This document shows, in pieces, positions 45,142-55,438 of a DNA stretch of 64,000 nucleotides. Below the pieces are notes generated by a model. It was not told the origin of the DNA. It made no database searches and saw only the letters and a list, made by a program, of their open reading frames with translations. The stretch lies in the NCBI RefSeq assembly GCF_016811105.1, contig NZ_JAFBGM010000002.1:806001-870000 (forward strand), read 5' to 3'. Made by a program: the position numbers and the translations under genes. Position 1 is the first letter of the stretch. Every line of letters begins with the position of its first letter. This stretch comes from Aurantibacter crassamenti. Its GTDB lineage: Bacteria > Bacteroidota > Bacteroidia > Flavobacteriales > Flavobacteriaceae.

Positions 45142-46446
45142 ATGAAAGATCCTAAAAAAGCAAAAAATGAATTATCCCGTAGAAAATTTATAAAACGAAC
45201 AGCACTAACGGCCGGAGCTATTACAATAGTACCCAGATTTGTACTTGGAAAAGGATTTGTTGCTCCAAGTGATAAAATAAATTTAGGATTTATTGGCTTG
45301 GGAAAACAAACATCAGGCTTAGCAAGAGCTTTTACTGAAAATACCAATGCGCAAATAGTTGCTGGTTCAGATGTGTGGTCTACAAAGAATGAATGGTTTA
45401 AGGGTCACGTAGAAAAAATATATGCGGATAAAAGAAAACAAAGCGGATATAATGGCGTATCAACTACTGGTGATTACAAGGCACTATTAGCACGACCAGA
45501 TATTGATGCAGTAATTATTGCAACGCCAGACCATTGGCATGCAATTCAAGCAATTGCGGCAATGAAATCTGGTAAAGATGTGTATTGCGAAAAACCTATG
45601 ACCTTAACCATCAAGGAAGGTATTGATATGGTTTCAACTACTAAAAAAACAGGAGCCGTTTTGCAAGTCGGTAGTATGCAACGTTCTTGGCAAAAATTTC
45701 AAAAAGCAATTGAACTCGTAAGTAAAGGTTATATAGGCGAAGTGTCAAAAGTATTGGTAAATGTTGGAGACCCTGCTATTCCTTTTAATATGGAAACCGA
45801 ACCAACACCTAAAGAAGTAGATTGGAATACATGGTGTGGTCCAGCTCCACTTCTACCCTATAATAATCGACTATCACCACCAACCAGCGATGGTTTTTTT
45901 CCTGATTGGCGTAAGTTTAATGAAACTGGTGGGGGCATTTTAACAGATTGGGGGGCACATATGTTTGACATTGCACAATGGGCATTGGGTATGGATCGTT
46001 CTGGACCAGTACGTTTTGAACCACCTACCGATAAGAATGCAGTTCGAGGTATGAAAATGATTTATGAAAACGGAATTGAAATGATTCATGAAGATTTTGG
46101 CCGTGGTTGGGGAGTTCGTTTTATTGGTAGTGAAGGAAATTTAGATATCAGCCGTAGTTATTTAGAAACTGATCCGCCAACAATTTTAACTGCAGAACTA
46201 GAAGCTTCAAAAACTATACTTGATGAATCTAGAGGTAATCATTATCAGAATTGGATTGATGCTATTAAAAATAGAAGTCAACCAATATGTGACGTAGAAA
46301 TAGGACATCGCTCTGCTAGTGTTGGCAATATCTGTAACATCGCATATCAACTTGGCAGACCATTAGATTGGAATCCTGAGATAGAGAAATTTATTGGTGA
46401 TAAAGAAGCCAATAAAATGAAAAAAAGAAAATACAGAAAATTCTAA
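45142..46446 (+). CDS. Gfo/Idh/MocA oxidoreductase with Tat signal
   Basis: A 434-aa oxidoreductase. LSRRKFIKRTALTAGAITIV is a strong Tat signal. The Rossmann motif is LGFIGLGKQTSGLA, the loop is ATPDHWHAIQ, and the EKP motif is YCEKPMTLTIKEG. GGGILTDWGAHMFDIAQWA is the usual C-terminal segment with the substrate-site His. It lies 39 nt after the sulfatase gene and 29 nt before the large cytochrome/LamG gene. It appears to be an intact exported member, unlike the one at 39499 that has QKP in place of EKP. Confidence 0.92.
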   Translation: MKDPKKAKNELSRRKFIKRTALTAGAITIVPRFVLGKGFVAPSDKINLGFIGLGKQTSGLARAFTENTNAQIVAGSDVWSTKNEWFKGHVEKIYADKRKQSGYNGVSTTGDYKALLARPDIDAVIIATPDHWHAIQAIAAMKSGKDVYCEKPMTLTIKEGIDMVSTTKKTGAVLQVGSMQRSWQKFQKAIELVSKGYIGEVSKVLVNVGDPAIPFNMETEPTPKEVDWNTWCGPAPLLPYNNRLSPPTSDGFFPDWRKFNETGGGILTDWGAHMFDIAQWALGMDRSGPVRFEPPTDKNAVRGMKMIYENGIEMIHEDFGRGWGVRFIGSEGNLDISRSYLETDPPTILTAELEASKTILDESRGNHYQNWIDAIKNRSQPICDVEIGHRSASVGNICNIAYQLGRPLDWNPEIEKFIGDKEANKMKKRKYRKF

Positions 46447-46475
46447 GCGAATTTCACAAAACACAATTATTCTTA

Positions 46476-49400
46476 ATGGCTAAAATTTTTAATTACCTTT
46501 CTCTATTAATTCTGATAGTTACTGTTTCATGTGGCGGACCTGAATTACCAGATGATGTTGCATTAGCTTATGAAAAACTACCGAAGCAATTAGATTTCAA
46601 TCAGCACGTAAAACCTATTTTATCAGACAAATGTTTTTTATGTCATGGCCCTGATGAAGCTAAAATTTCGGCTGGGCTGCAACTACATTTACCTGATTTA
46701 GCTTTTAAAGAATCGGAAAATAATCCGGGTAAATATGCAATTGTACCAGGTAATGCTGGCAGCAGTCTTATGATTGACCGTATTCTATCGGATGACCCAG
46801 AGTTGGTTATGCCAGTTCCCGAATCGCACTTAACGCTAACCGAATATGAAAAAGCTGTGCTTGTTCGGTGGATAGAAGATGGTGCCGAATATAAAGATCA
46901 TTGGGCCTTTATTTCTCCTAAGGAGCAAAATCCTCCTAAAGTAAAATTAGAAGATAAAATTGTCAACCCTATTGATAATTTTATTTTGGCAAAATTAGAA
47001 TTAGAAAATTTAGAAACCAATGAGCGTGCTAACAAAGAAACAATTCTTAGACGTCTAACATTTGATTTAACAGGCTTACCGCCTACTCTTGATGAAATCA
47101 ATACTTTCATTAATGACGACTCACCCAATGCTTTTGAAATACAAGTAGATAGATTACTTTCTTCACAGCATTATGGTGAACAAATGGCTTTAGATTGGAT
47201 GGATTTATCGCGCTACGCGGATACAAACGGTTACACAGTAGATCGTTATCGTGATGTTTCGCCTTATAGAGACTGGGTCATAAAGTCGTTCAATACTAAT
47301 GTACCCTATGATCAATTTATCAGATGGCAACTAGCGGGTGATATGATGCCGAATGCAACCAAAGAGCAAATTTTGGCAACCACATTTAACCGTTTGCATC
47401 CACAAAATGGTGAAGGTGGAATTATTGATGAAGAGTTTCGTTCAGAATATGTGTCTGACAGAACCAATGTTGTAAGTGAAGGGTTAATGGGCTTAACTAT
47501 GGCTTGCGCAAAATGTCATGATCACAAATACGATCCTATTTCGCAAAAGAACTATTTTGAAATGTATAGTTTCTTTAACAATCAACAAGAATCAGGTCAA
47601 ATATCTTATGATTGGTCTATGCCCGCACCAACATTATTATTGCCTAATAAGGAGCAAGAACAATTTTTAAGTTATATAGAAAAACTTATAAATGATAAAG
47701 AACAAAATGTTAAAGTAGCATCAACAGCTGCAGAACAAGAAGCTCAAAAATGGATAAATAATGAGGGTTATCAAAAAATAAATCCGAACCAAACACCGAA
47801 GGGGTTAATTGCCAAAGTTGATTTTAACAATGGACAATTGGTAAATAAAATCAAACCGTTTCAGAAAGGTAAAATGGAACGACAATATTCTACTAATCAA
47901 ACTCCAAGTTATACAAAAGGTTTTGATGGTAAAGGTTTGCAGTTAGATGGCGATGCCTGGCTAAATTTAGGTAAAGTTGGTATTTTTCAACGCCATGAAC
48001 CTTTTAGCGTTGGTATCCGAATTTATGTGCCGAAAGATTTAGAAACTGGTGTTATATTCCATAAAGGAATTGGTGCCAAATTATTCAATTTCAGAGGGTA
48101 TCATCTTGCAATAAAAGATAATAAGATAGAAGCACTTTTAGCTCACTTACATCCTGGCAATGCAATTGTAAAATATTCATTAGATGATATTCCTAAAGAA
48201 AAATGGATACAATTGACCATGACGTATGATGGTTCAAGTACTGCCAATGGCTTACATATTTATTTAGATGGAAAAATATTAACTACCGAAACTGAAATTG
48301 ACAACCTGTACAAAGACATTGTATTCAATAAAAAAGCACATGGAATGAAAGGGGTCCCAGACGATCCGGGCTTACAAATTGGTGCACGTTGGCGAGGCAA
48401 AGGTATTGGTGGTGCTGTGGTAGATGATATTACCGTATTTGAAAGAGAATTAAATGCTTTAGAAATTTTACAAATAGCCAATAAAACTACAATTGAGAAT
48501 TTAATTAAGAAACCTATAAATCAGTTATCGACAAACGAAAAAAATGATTTATTGAAGTACTATATTAAAACCAATTCTAAAACCTATACCGATGCTTCAA
48601 AATCACTAAAGCAGACTCGAAAAACTTATGTTGATAGTGTTGATCGAATACAAGATATTATGGTGATGAAAGAAATGAAATCACCTCGTCCATCATTTAT
48701 TCTTGAACGTGGTCAATATGATGTACATGGTGAACAAGTTTATCCGAATACTCCAGAGAAAATATTTGCATTTCCAGACAGTCTTGAAAAGAATCGTTTG
48801 GGCTTAGCCAAATGGGTTACCGATAAAGCAAACCCATTAACAGCAAGGGTTGCCGTAAATAGATATTGGAAAAATATTTTTGGCACAGGCTTAGTTCGTA
48901 CAGTTGAAGACTTTGGTAATCAAGGAGAATTACCAAGTCACCCTGCCCTACTCGATTGGTTGGCAATTGAGTTTATGAATTCTGGTTGGGATGTCAAAAA
49001 ATTACACAAATTAATGGTCATGTCAAATACGTATCGCCAATCTTCTGTGGCAAGTTCTGCGCAACTGTCAGTTGACAAGCCAAATCGATTATTAGCGCGA
49101 GGACCTTCAAAAAGACTCACAGGTGAAATGCTACGAAATAATGCATTGGTTGCCTCTGGATTAATGAATAAAACTATTGGCGGACCTAGTGTTAGTCCGT
49201 ATCAACCCAAAGGCCTTTGGAAAATTAATGGTTCGGCATATCAGGAAGATACGGGTGAAAAATTATATCGAAAAAGCATGTACACCATTTGGAAAAGGTC
49301 TGTACCTCATCCTACAATTGCAACTTTTGACACCCCTGACCGATCCCTGTGTACGGTAAGAAGACAAGAAACAAATACGCCTTTACAAGCTTTGGTTATG

Positions 49401-49718
49401 TTAAATGACCCTACGTATGTTGAAACTTCTCGTGTTTTAGGGTATACTATGTTATCCTATTCAAACGTAAAAGAAGGCATAGCAGCTATATTTAAAAAAT
49501 TGACAGGTCGAAATGCACAGGATAAAGAACTAAACCTATTGGCCGATTTACAGTTAAAAGAATACGAAAATTTTAAGTCTAATAAATCAAAAACAGATGG
49601 ATGGCTTAATACAGGTGAATTTCGAATTTCGAATAAAAATGACGCAGCAATGGTGGCTGCAAATGCTGTAGTAGCTAGCACCATAATGAATTCTGATGCA
49701 ACAATTACGAAGCGATAA
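46476..49718 (+). CDS. Planctomycete-type cytochrome / DUF1549 / LamG / DUF1553 lipoprotein
   Basis: A 1080-aa lipoprotein (signal ending LIVTVSC, C19). Domains in order: a PSCyt1-type cytochrome with CFLCH heme motif (C53, C56, H57) over about residues 40-130; DUF1549 (about 150-360) with FDLTGLPPTLDEINTF, ALDWMDLSRYADTNGY and a second CxxCH (CAKCHDHKYD, residues 344-348); a LamG/concanavalin-like domain (about 450-670, DGKGLQLDGDAWLNLG, IYLDGK); and DUF1553 (about 770-1060) with ARVAVNRYWKNIFGTGLVRT and RRQETNTPLQALVMLND. This architecture is abundant in Planctomycetes and occurs in marine Bacteroidota. Function is unknown. A redox role on carbohydrate is suggested by heme, lectin-like domain and neighbours. 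The DUF1501 gene follows after 16 nt. Confidence 0.93.
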   Translation: MAKIFNYLSLLILIVTVSCGGPELPDDVALAYEKLPKQLDFNQHVKPILSDKCFLCHGPDEAKISAGLQLHLPDLAFKESENNPGKYAIVPGNAGSSLMIDRILSDDPELVMPVPESHLTLTEYEKAVLVRWIEDGAEYKDHWAFISPKEQNPPKVKLEDKIVNPIDNFILAKLELENLETNERANKETILRRLTFDLTGLPPTLDEINTFINDDSPNAFEIQVDRLLSSQHYGEQMALDWMDLSRYADTNGYTVDRYRDVSPYRDWVIKSFNTNVPYDQFIRWQLAGDMMPNATKEQILATTFNRLHPQNGEGGIIDEEFRSEYVSDRTNVVSEGLMGLTMACAKCHDHKYDPISQKNYFEMYSFFNNQQESGQISYDWSMPAPTLLLPNKEQEQFLSYIEKLINDKEQNVKVASTAAEQEAQKWINNEGYQKINPNQTPKGLIAKVDFNNGQLVNKIKPFQKGKMERQYSTNQTPSYTKGFDGKGLQLDGDAWLNLGKVGIFQRHEPFSVGIRIYVPKDLETGVIFHKGIGAKLFNFRGYHLAIKDNKIEALLAHLHPGNAIVKYSLDDIPKEKWIQLTMTYDGSSTANGLHIYLDGKILTTETEIDNLYKDIVFNKKAHGMKGVPDDPGLQIGARWRGKGIGGAVVDDITVFERELNALEILQIANKTTIENLIKKPINQLSTNEKNDLLKYYIKTNSKTYTDASKSLKQTRKTYVDSVDRIQDIMVMKEMKSPRPSFILERGQYDVHGEQVYPNTPEKIFAFPDSLEKNRLGLAKWVTDKANPLTARVAVNRYWKNIFGTGLVRTVEDFGNQGELPSHPALLDWLAIEFMNSGWDVKKLHKLMVMSNTYRQSSVASSAQLSVDKPNRLLARGPSKRLTGEMLRNNALVASGLMNKTIGGPSVSPYQPKGLWKINGSAYQEDTGEKLYRKSMYTIWKRSVPHPTIATFDTPDRSLCTVRRQETNTPLQALVMLNDPTYVETSRVLGYTMLSYSNVKEGIAAIFKKLTGRNAQDKELNLLADLQLKEYENFKSNKSKTDGWLNTGEFRISNKNDAAMVAANAVVASTIMNSDATITKR

Positions 49719-49734
49719 CAAAAAGAACTAATGT

Positions 49735-51258
49735 ATGTGCGATAATCATGACATTTTAAGGTCCAACAATAAAGACCTTCAAAAAATTGAAAAGCAATTA
49801 GATAGAAGAAATTTCTTGACAAAAACTTCAATGGGACTTGGTGCAATAGCGTTGGGATCCCTTTTAAATGCTGATAAAGCTTGGGCATCTGTTAAAGGCA
49901 CTGATTTGAATGCTTCAAATGCAGATGCTATCTTAAAATCTTATAATAAAAATCGACTTGGTTTACCACATCACCTCCCAAAAGCGAAGCGAATAGTTTA
50001 CTTATTTCAAAGTGGTGGTCCCTCACAAATAGATATGTGGGATTATAAACCCAAGTTAAAAGATATGTTTGGTCAAGACCTTCCTGATTCTGTCCGCCAA
50101 GGCCAACGACTAACAGGTATGAGTGCCGATCAAACAAGCTTTCCGATGGCACCGTCAATTTTTAATTTTAAGCAACACGGTAAGTCTGGTAAATGGGCAA
50201 GTGAGGTATTACCCTATACCTCAGAAGTGGTTGATGACTTATGTTTTATCAAGTCAATGCAAACGGATCAAATAAATCATGACCCGGCCATAACATTCAT
50301 GCAAACCGGAAATCAACTTGCAGGTAGGCCTTCAATTGGATCTTGGTTAAGCTATGGTTTAGGCTCAGAAAATGAAAATTTACCAACCTTCATTACCCTT
50401 ATTACCAAAAATATGGGCGGGCAGCCTCTGTATTCGCGTCTTTGGGGAAATGGTTTTTTACCCACTGAACATCAAGGTGTACAATTTAGATCCGGCAAAG
50501 ACCCCGTTTTATACTTGAGTAATCCAGAGAATTATGACGGGCAAGATCGTAGGCAAATGTTAGATTACTTAGGTCAACTTAATGATGTGCAAAATGATGT
50601 CTATGGTGATCCAGAGATAAATGCGCGAATGGCCCAATATGAAATGGCATTTAGAATGCAAACTTCAGTACCTGAGGTTACCGATATGTCAGATGAACCT
50701 GACTATATTTTTGAAATGTATGGTGAAGACAGTAGAGACCCAGGCACATATGCCGCCAATTGCCTGATGGCTCGTAAATTACTAGAGAAAAATGTGAAGT
50801 TTGTACAATTATACCACCAAGGCTGGGATCAACATATTGGCTGCCCTGGTGGCGTAAAAGCACAAAACAAACGCACCGATCAAGCAAATGCTGCGCTAAT
50901 TAAGGATTTAAAACAACGTGGAATGCTAGAGGATACCTTAGTCGTTTGGGGTGGTGAATTTGGAAGAACAGTGTATTCACAAGGGCAATTAACTCCTGAA
51001 GATTATGGTCGAGATCATCATCCAAAAGCTTTTACCATGTGGATGGCCGGAGCCGGAGTTAAATCAGGTTATACCCACGGTGAAACGGATGATTTTAGTT
51101 ACAATGTGGTAAAAGACCCCGTACATGTGCACGATTTTCATGCAACCTTAATGCACTTATTTGGTGTTGACCATGAACGTTTAACTTTCAAACATCAAGG
51201 TCGCAGGTATCGCCTAACGGATGTACATGGGCATGTGGTGAAAGATTTGTTGACCTAG
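49735..51258 (+). CDS. DUF1501-family protein with Tat signal
   Basis: A 507-aa protein, the usual partner of DUF1549/DUF1553 proteins. LDRRNFLTKTSMGLGAIALG is a Tat signal placed about 22 residues in, preceded by a short polar leader. The body has FQSGGPSQIDMWDYKP, DQINHDPAITFMQTG, GRPSIGSWLSYGLGSEN and VVWGGEFGRT, all hallmark DUF1501 segments. The fold is related to alkaline phosphatases and sulfatases, but no CxPxR motif is present. An ATG at 49731 is out of frame. It ends the four-gene operon and stops 5 nt from the end of the convergent amidohydrolase gene. Confidence 0.93.
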   Translation: MCDNHDILRSNNKDLQKIEKQLDRRNFLTKTSMGLGAIALGSLLNADKAWASVKGTDLNASNADAILKSYNKNRLGLPHHLPKAKRIVYLFQSGGPSQIDMWDYKPKLKDMFGQDLPDSVRQGQRLTGMSADQTSFPMAPSIFNFKQHGKSGKWASEVLPYTSEVVDDLCFIKSMQTDQINHDPAITFMQTGNQLAGRPSIGSWLSYGLGSENENLPTFITLITKNMGGQPLYSRLWGNGFLPTEHQGVQFRSGKDPVLYLSNPENYDGQDRRQMLDYLGQLNDVQNDVYGDPEINARMAQYEMAFRMQTSVPEVTDMSDEPDYIFEMYGEDSRDPGTYAANCLMARKLLEKNVKFVQLYHQGWDQHIGCPGGVKAQNKRTDQANAALIKDLKQRGMLEDTLVVWGGEFGRTVYSQGQLTPEDYGRDHHPKAFTMWMAGAGVKSGYTHGETDDFSYNVVKDPVHVHDFHATLMHLFGVDHERLTFKHQGRRYRLTDVHGHVVKDLLT

Positions 51259-51263
51259 GCGAA

Positions 51264-52091
51264 TTATAAATTATAGAATTTTATTGCATTATCACCCATA
51301 ATGGCTTGTTGTTCTGAATCACTAAGGATCCCGATAAAATCAGTTACCAATTTTTTCGCATCACTGTAATTACCGGCAACCAGACAAACTGGCCAATCAG
51401 AACCATACATAAGTCTTTCAGGACCAAACGCCTGCAACACCAAGTTCATATAAGGTTGTATTTGCTTTGGTTTCCAGGTTTTATAATCTGCTTCTGTTAT
51501 CATTCCTGAAACTTTACAATGTACATTCTCATGTTTGGCAATCGCTTTCATTAAAGTTGCCCATCCATCAAAAAAGCCATCTTTTATGTACGGTTTAGCG
51601 ATATGATCTATGACAAACTTTAGATGCGGAAATTGTTTTACAAACTCTAGTGTAGCCCCTAATTGATGCGGAAAAACCAAAATATCATAAACGTAATCAT
51701 ACTTTTCTAGAAAAGATACACCTCTTAAAAAGTCTTTACGCATTAAAAAATTATGGTCAGCTTCACCTTGAACAATGTGACGCCATCCTTTTAATTTCTT
51801 TTCTGCATGATATTTTTCTAAAACAGTATCAACTTCTGCTGAGCGTAAATCTGCCCATCCTACTACTCCTTTTATAAAATCATTTTTATTGGCTAACTCT
51901 AATAAGAAATCCGTTTCACTTAGAGTTTGATCCGCTTGCACTGCAACACAGGCATCAACTCCGTTTTCAGCAAAAACTTCTTTTAAATCAGCAGGTAAGA
52001 AATCGCGCCGAATGTTCGCCATTTCATCGTCAATCCACGAATGCTTTATGGCATCATATTTCCAAAAATGTTGATGTGAATCTACTATCAT
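51264..52091 (-). CDS. Amidohydrolase_2 family lactonase (L-fuconolactonase-like)
   Basis: A 275-aa metal-dependent hydrolase. DSHQHFWKYD provides the HxH metal motif at residues about 5-8. The rest follows the L-fuconolactonase / sugar-lactonase pattern: GVVGWADLRS, FVIDHIAKPYI, HCKVSGMITEAD and MYGSDWPVC. It hydrolyses sugar lactones to aldonic or uronic acids. It begins 18 nt after uxaB and is the third gene of the uxaA-uxaB-lactonase operon. It probably opens a lactone formed by oxidation of a hexose or 6-deoxyhexose. Confidence 0.87.
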   Translation of the reverse strand: MIVDSHQHFWKYDAIKHSWIDDEMANIRRDFLPADLKEVFAENGVDACVAVQADQTLSETDFLLELANKNDFIKGVVGWADLRSAEVDTVLEKYHAEKKLKGWRHIVQGEADHNFLMRKDFLRGVSFLEKYDYVYDILVFPHQLGATLEFVKQFPHLKFVIDHIAKPYIKDGFFDGWATLMKAIAKHENVHCKVSGMITEADYKTWKPKQIQPYMNLVLQAFGPERLMYGSDWPVCLVAGNYSDAKKLVTDFIGILSDSEQQAIMGDNAIKFYNL

Positions 52092-52109
52092 GACTCAATT
52101 ATTTTTTAA

Positions 52110-53558
52110 CTATAAGAGTTGAATTGAAGCCGAAACCCCTTTATTTTCTATATTTTCAATATTATTCAACACAGCATTTGTTAGTCCTTTTAACTCCGTT
52201 AAATCTTCCCCCCAAATACTAGTATTACTAAGTATAGTTGTAATGGCATCTGCTAATGAGATTTCATTGGCATCTACTTTAGAATAGATAGTATTAAAGA
52301 AATCAAGCACAACTTTATCATCGTTCAATTCTATCTTTTCCCCATTGAATTCACCCTTATAAAAACGAATCAACGCGGAAAGACCAAATACTATTCGTTT
52401 GGGAAGTTTTCCTTCACTTTCATTATAATCTTTTAAAGTCGGAAGCAAACGAGCTACAAACTTGGAAGTGCTATTCAATGAAATACTAATGAGTTGATGC
52501 TTCAATAGTGGATTTCTAAAGCGATCCAAAACAGCTGAAATGAATTTTTGTTTTACTTCAGTAGGAAAATCTAATGTTTTTGCAGCCTCTTCTTCTAAAA
52601 GTGATTCTACAAAGTTAGAAACCGTAACATCATCCATGGCCTCTTTAACAAATCGAATTCCAGCTAAATAACCAACGGGCACCATAGAGGTATGTGCACC
52701 ATTAAGAATACGCACTTTCATTTCACGATATGGAGCAAGGTCATTAACAAATTCAACATTTAAATCTGTCTGAGCAAACGGCATTTCTTTTTGCACTATA
52801 TCATCGCCTGCTATTACCCAACTATGATAATATTCACCTGCGACTAAAAGGTCATCTGCATATTTTGTTTCACTTAAAATTTCCGCTGCACGCTCTTTTG
52901 GATATCCCGATACTATTCTGTCTACCAAGGTACTACAGAAATAATTTGAAGTATTGATCCACTTTATAAAATCATCATTCAAATTCCAATAATCTGCATA
53001 TTCCAGAACCGCATTTTTTAATTTTACCCCATTATTTTCATTTAGTTCACATGGTAATAAAATACATCCTTTGGTAGCATCACCATTAAAATATTCAAAT
53101 CTTTGTAAAAGCCAACGGGTTAATTTTGCAGGGAATTCTTTAGGTGGATTAGCATCAAAAGTATCATCAGAATTAAATTTAATACCTGCTTCAGTCGTAT
53201 TTGAAACCACAAATCGCAGGTCTTTATTTTCCGCTAAAGCCAAATAAGTATCCCACTCATTATACGAATGCACAACTTTTTGAACGCAATCAACAATGGT
53301 TTTCTCAGCAACTAACTCCCCATTCTTAATTCCGTCTAATACAACTGTAAAAAGACCATCTTGAGCTTTCAATTCTTGATAATCACCTCTCTCTGTTGGT
53401 TTAACAACAACGACTCCGGCATTAAAATCCGTTTCATCATTTAAAACTTGCACCATCCAATCAACGAAAGCACGAAGAAAATTACCACCACCAAATTGCA
53501 TGATTTTTAACGGTAATGTATTTAAACCTTCAACTGTTTGTCTATTTAATTTTTGCAT
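52110..53558 (-). CDS. uxaB: Tagaturonate reductase (altronate oxidoreductase)
   Basis: A 482-aa enzyme of the mannitol dehydrogenase family. ATG 53558 is preferred over a TTG at 53585. KIMQFGGGNFLRAFVDWM is the cofactor motif, STLVDRIVSGYPKE and KVRILNGAHTSMVPVGYLAG are family segments carrying catalytic residues. It reduces D-tagaturonate to D-altronate with NADH in galacturonate catabolism. It is downstream of uxaA and upstream of the lactonase. No uronate isomerase (UxaC) is in the window. Confidence 0.92.
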   Translation of the reverse strand: MQKLNRQTVEGLNTLPLKIMQFGGGNFLRAFVDWMVQVLNDETDFNAGVVVVKPTERGDYQELKAQDGLFTVVLDGIKNGELVAEKTIVDCVQKVVHSYNEWDTYLALAENKDLRFVVSNTTEAGIKFNSDDTFDANPPKEFPAKLTRWLLQRFEYFNGDATKGCILLPCELNENNGVKLKNAVLEYADYWNLNDDFIKWINTSNYFCSTLVDRIVSGYPKERAAEILSETKYADDLLVAGEYYHSWVIAGDDIVQKEMPFAQTDLNVEFVNDLAPYREMKVRILNGAHTSMVPVGYLAGIRFVKEAMDDVTVSNFVESLLEEEAAKTLDFPTEVKQKFISAVLDRFRNPLLKHQLISISLNSTSKFVARLLPTLKDYNESEGKLPKRIVFGLSALIRFYKGEFNGEKIELNDDKVVLDFFNTIYSKVDANEISLADAITTILSNTSIWGEDLTELKGLTNAVLNNIENIENKGVSASIQLL

Positions 53559-53637
53559 CCTATAATTTATATGGCCATTAAACAAAGGCCTACTTTATAA
53601 TTTTAGTGAATATAATTGAACTATTGCCCTAAGCATA

Positions 53638-55290
53638 CTATAATGACAATCCTCTTTTCCAAGGAATAAAGTCTTCCTGTCCTAATCTTACAGCGGCTGT
53701 TACTTCTTCGCCACTAGCAACTTTAATAATGTATTCTAATAATTCTTCGCCTTTAGTTTCAATAGTGTCTTCTCCAGAAATAATACTGCCTGTATTAAAA
53801 TCAATAAGATCTTTCATACGCTCAGCGAGTGCATGATTACTTGACATTTTGATTACAGGAGTAATCGGATTACCTGTTGGAGTACCTAAACCTGTAGTAA
53901 AAGCTATGACATTACACCCTGACCCAGCTAGGCCAGTTGTACTTTCAACATCATTACCAGGTGTACATAATAGATTTAAGCCTTTTTTGTTAACTGGCTC
54001 AGTATAATCTAAAACATCAGTTATTGGTGAAGTACCACCTTTTTTTGCTGCTCCAGCTGATTTTATAGCATCAGTTATAAGTCCGTCTTTAATATTTCCT
54101 GGCGAAGGATTATTCGCAAAAGCTGATCCAAGGGCTACTGCTCTAGCCGAATATGTATCCATTAAAGAAGTAAACTTCTGTGCACTTTGTTCTGTTTCAC
54201 ATCTATTTATTAATTCTTGCTCAACCCCATTTAATTCAGGAAACTCAGATAATACTGTAGTTGCACCTAGAGCAACCAATAAATCCGATGCATGCCCTAA
54301 AGCAGGATTGGCAGATATTCCTGAAAAACCATCAGAACCACCACATTCAAGACCTAAAACCAACTTGCTCAAAGGGGCTGGCATACGTTCAACCTTATTT
54401 GCCTCAATTAGCCCAATAAATGTTTTCTTTACAGCCTCTTCAATAAAATGCCGCTCACTTTTACTTTTTTGTTGTTCTAAAATATAAAGTGGTTTTGAGA
54501 AATTAGGGTCGCGTTCTTTAATACCGGCCTCTAATATTTTGACTTCCGCATTTTGGCAACCCAGACTTAATATAGTGGCACCAGCAACATTCGGATTCGT
54601 AATATACCCTGCAAATAAATTACAAAGCGTTTCAGAATCTAAACGGAAACCGCCACAACCACCTTCGTGTGTTAAGAATTTAATACCATCAACATTCGGA
54701 AATGTTCTATTTTGCTTAATTTCTTCGGGTGTTTTAATAATGTCTGCATTAATTAAATCTTCAGCAGAGGCACCATTCTTATAATTCTTGACTAAAGTTT
54801 CAGTATCTACTTCAAAATCTGTAGTCATATCATAACCAAGCGCTTTCAATAACGCTGATTTCATAACCTCAACATTTCTATTCTCACAGAAAACCATTGG
54901 TATAACAAGCCAGTAGTTTCCGGTACCAACATTTCCGTCAGCTCTATGATAACCATTAAAGGTTTTATTTTCCCAACGAGAAACATCAGGTGCCTGCCAG
55001 TCGGTTTTCTCACCACCAACACCATATTCTAATGATGCATGCACTACATTCTCTGTTGTAATGGTTTCCCCTTTAGCAATGGGTTTGGTAGCTTTACCTA
55101 CCAAAGTACCATACATTGTTATGTCATCACCAACATTTAAATCATTAATCGTAAACTTATGTTTCGCTTGCGTATTAGTCGTTAACGTTAACGGAACTCC
55201 ATTATGTTCAATAGTTGTACCCGCATTTAAATCTTTAAGTGCTGCTAGTACATTATCTTTAGGGTGAATTTGTAAAAATTGTTTTATCAT
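53638..55290 (-). CDS. uxaA: Altronate dehydratase
   Basis: A 550-aa dehydratase. The first 95 residues are the SAF domain (LQIHPKDNVLAALKDL), the remainder the catalytic UxaA domain with GYHRADGNVGTGNYWLVI, HEGGCGGFRLDSETLC, GLECGGSDGFSGISANPALG and GTPTGNPITPVIK. It converts altronate to 2-keto-3-deoxygluconate. It is the first gene of the uxaA-uxaB-lactonase operon. KDPG aldolase at 18715-19386 could complete the pathway, provided a kinase is encoded elsewhere. Confidence 0.94.
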   Translation of the reverse strand: MIKQFLQIHPKDNVLAALKDLNAGTTIEHNGVPLTLTTNTQAKHKFTINDLNVGDDITMYGTLVGKATKPIAKGETITTENVVHASLEYGVGGEKTDWQAPDVSRWENKTFNGYHRADGNVGTGNYWLVIPMVFCENRNVEVMKSALLKALGYDMTTDFEVDTETLVKNYKNGASAEDLINADIIKTPEEIKQNRTFPNVDGIKFLTHEGGCGGFRLDSETLCNLFAGYITNPNVAGATILSLGCQNAEVKILEAGIKERDPNFSKPLYILEQQKSKSERHFIEEAVKKTFIGLIEANKVERMPAPLSKLVLGLECGGSDGFSGISANPALGHASDLLVALGATTVLSEFPELNGVEQELINRCETEQSAQKFTSLMDTYSARAVALGSAFANNPSPGNIKDGLITDAIKSAGAAKKGGTSPITDVLDYTEPVNKKGLNLLCTPGNDVESTTGLAGSGCNVIAFTTGLGTPTGNPITPVIKMSSNHALAERMKDLIDFNTGSIISGEDTIETKGEELLEYIIKVASGEEVTAAVRLGQEDFIPWKRGLSL

Positions 55291-55401
55291 GCTGTTTTAA
55301 AAATATAAATCTTCTTTAATATTAGTTGTGTTGGAAATGCACCAAAAAGCGAAATATGAATAAATTCTACTTTGAGCAGCTAAAAATACAATTTTGAAGT
55401 A

Positions 55402-55409
55402 TAAATTTG
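55402..55409 (+). promoter_or_regulatory. Possible -7 box for the PhyH-type gene
   Basis: TAAATTTG matches TAnnTTTG and would give a leader of about 25 nt to the ATG at 55439. A TTTG lies 27 nt upstream (55371-55374), too far for a standard -33. This is tentative. Confidence 0.35.
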
Positions 55410-55438
55410 ATTAGAGAATCACAATTAAAACAAATACA

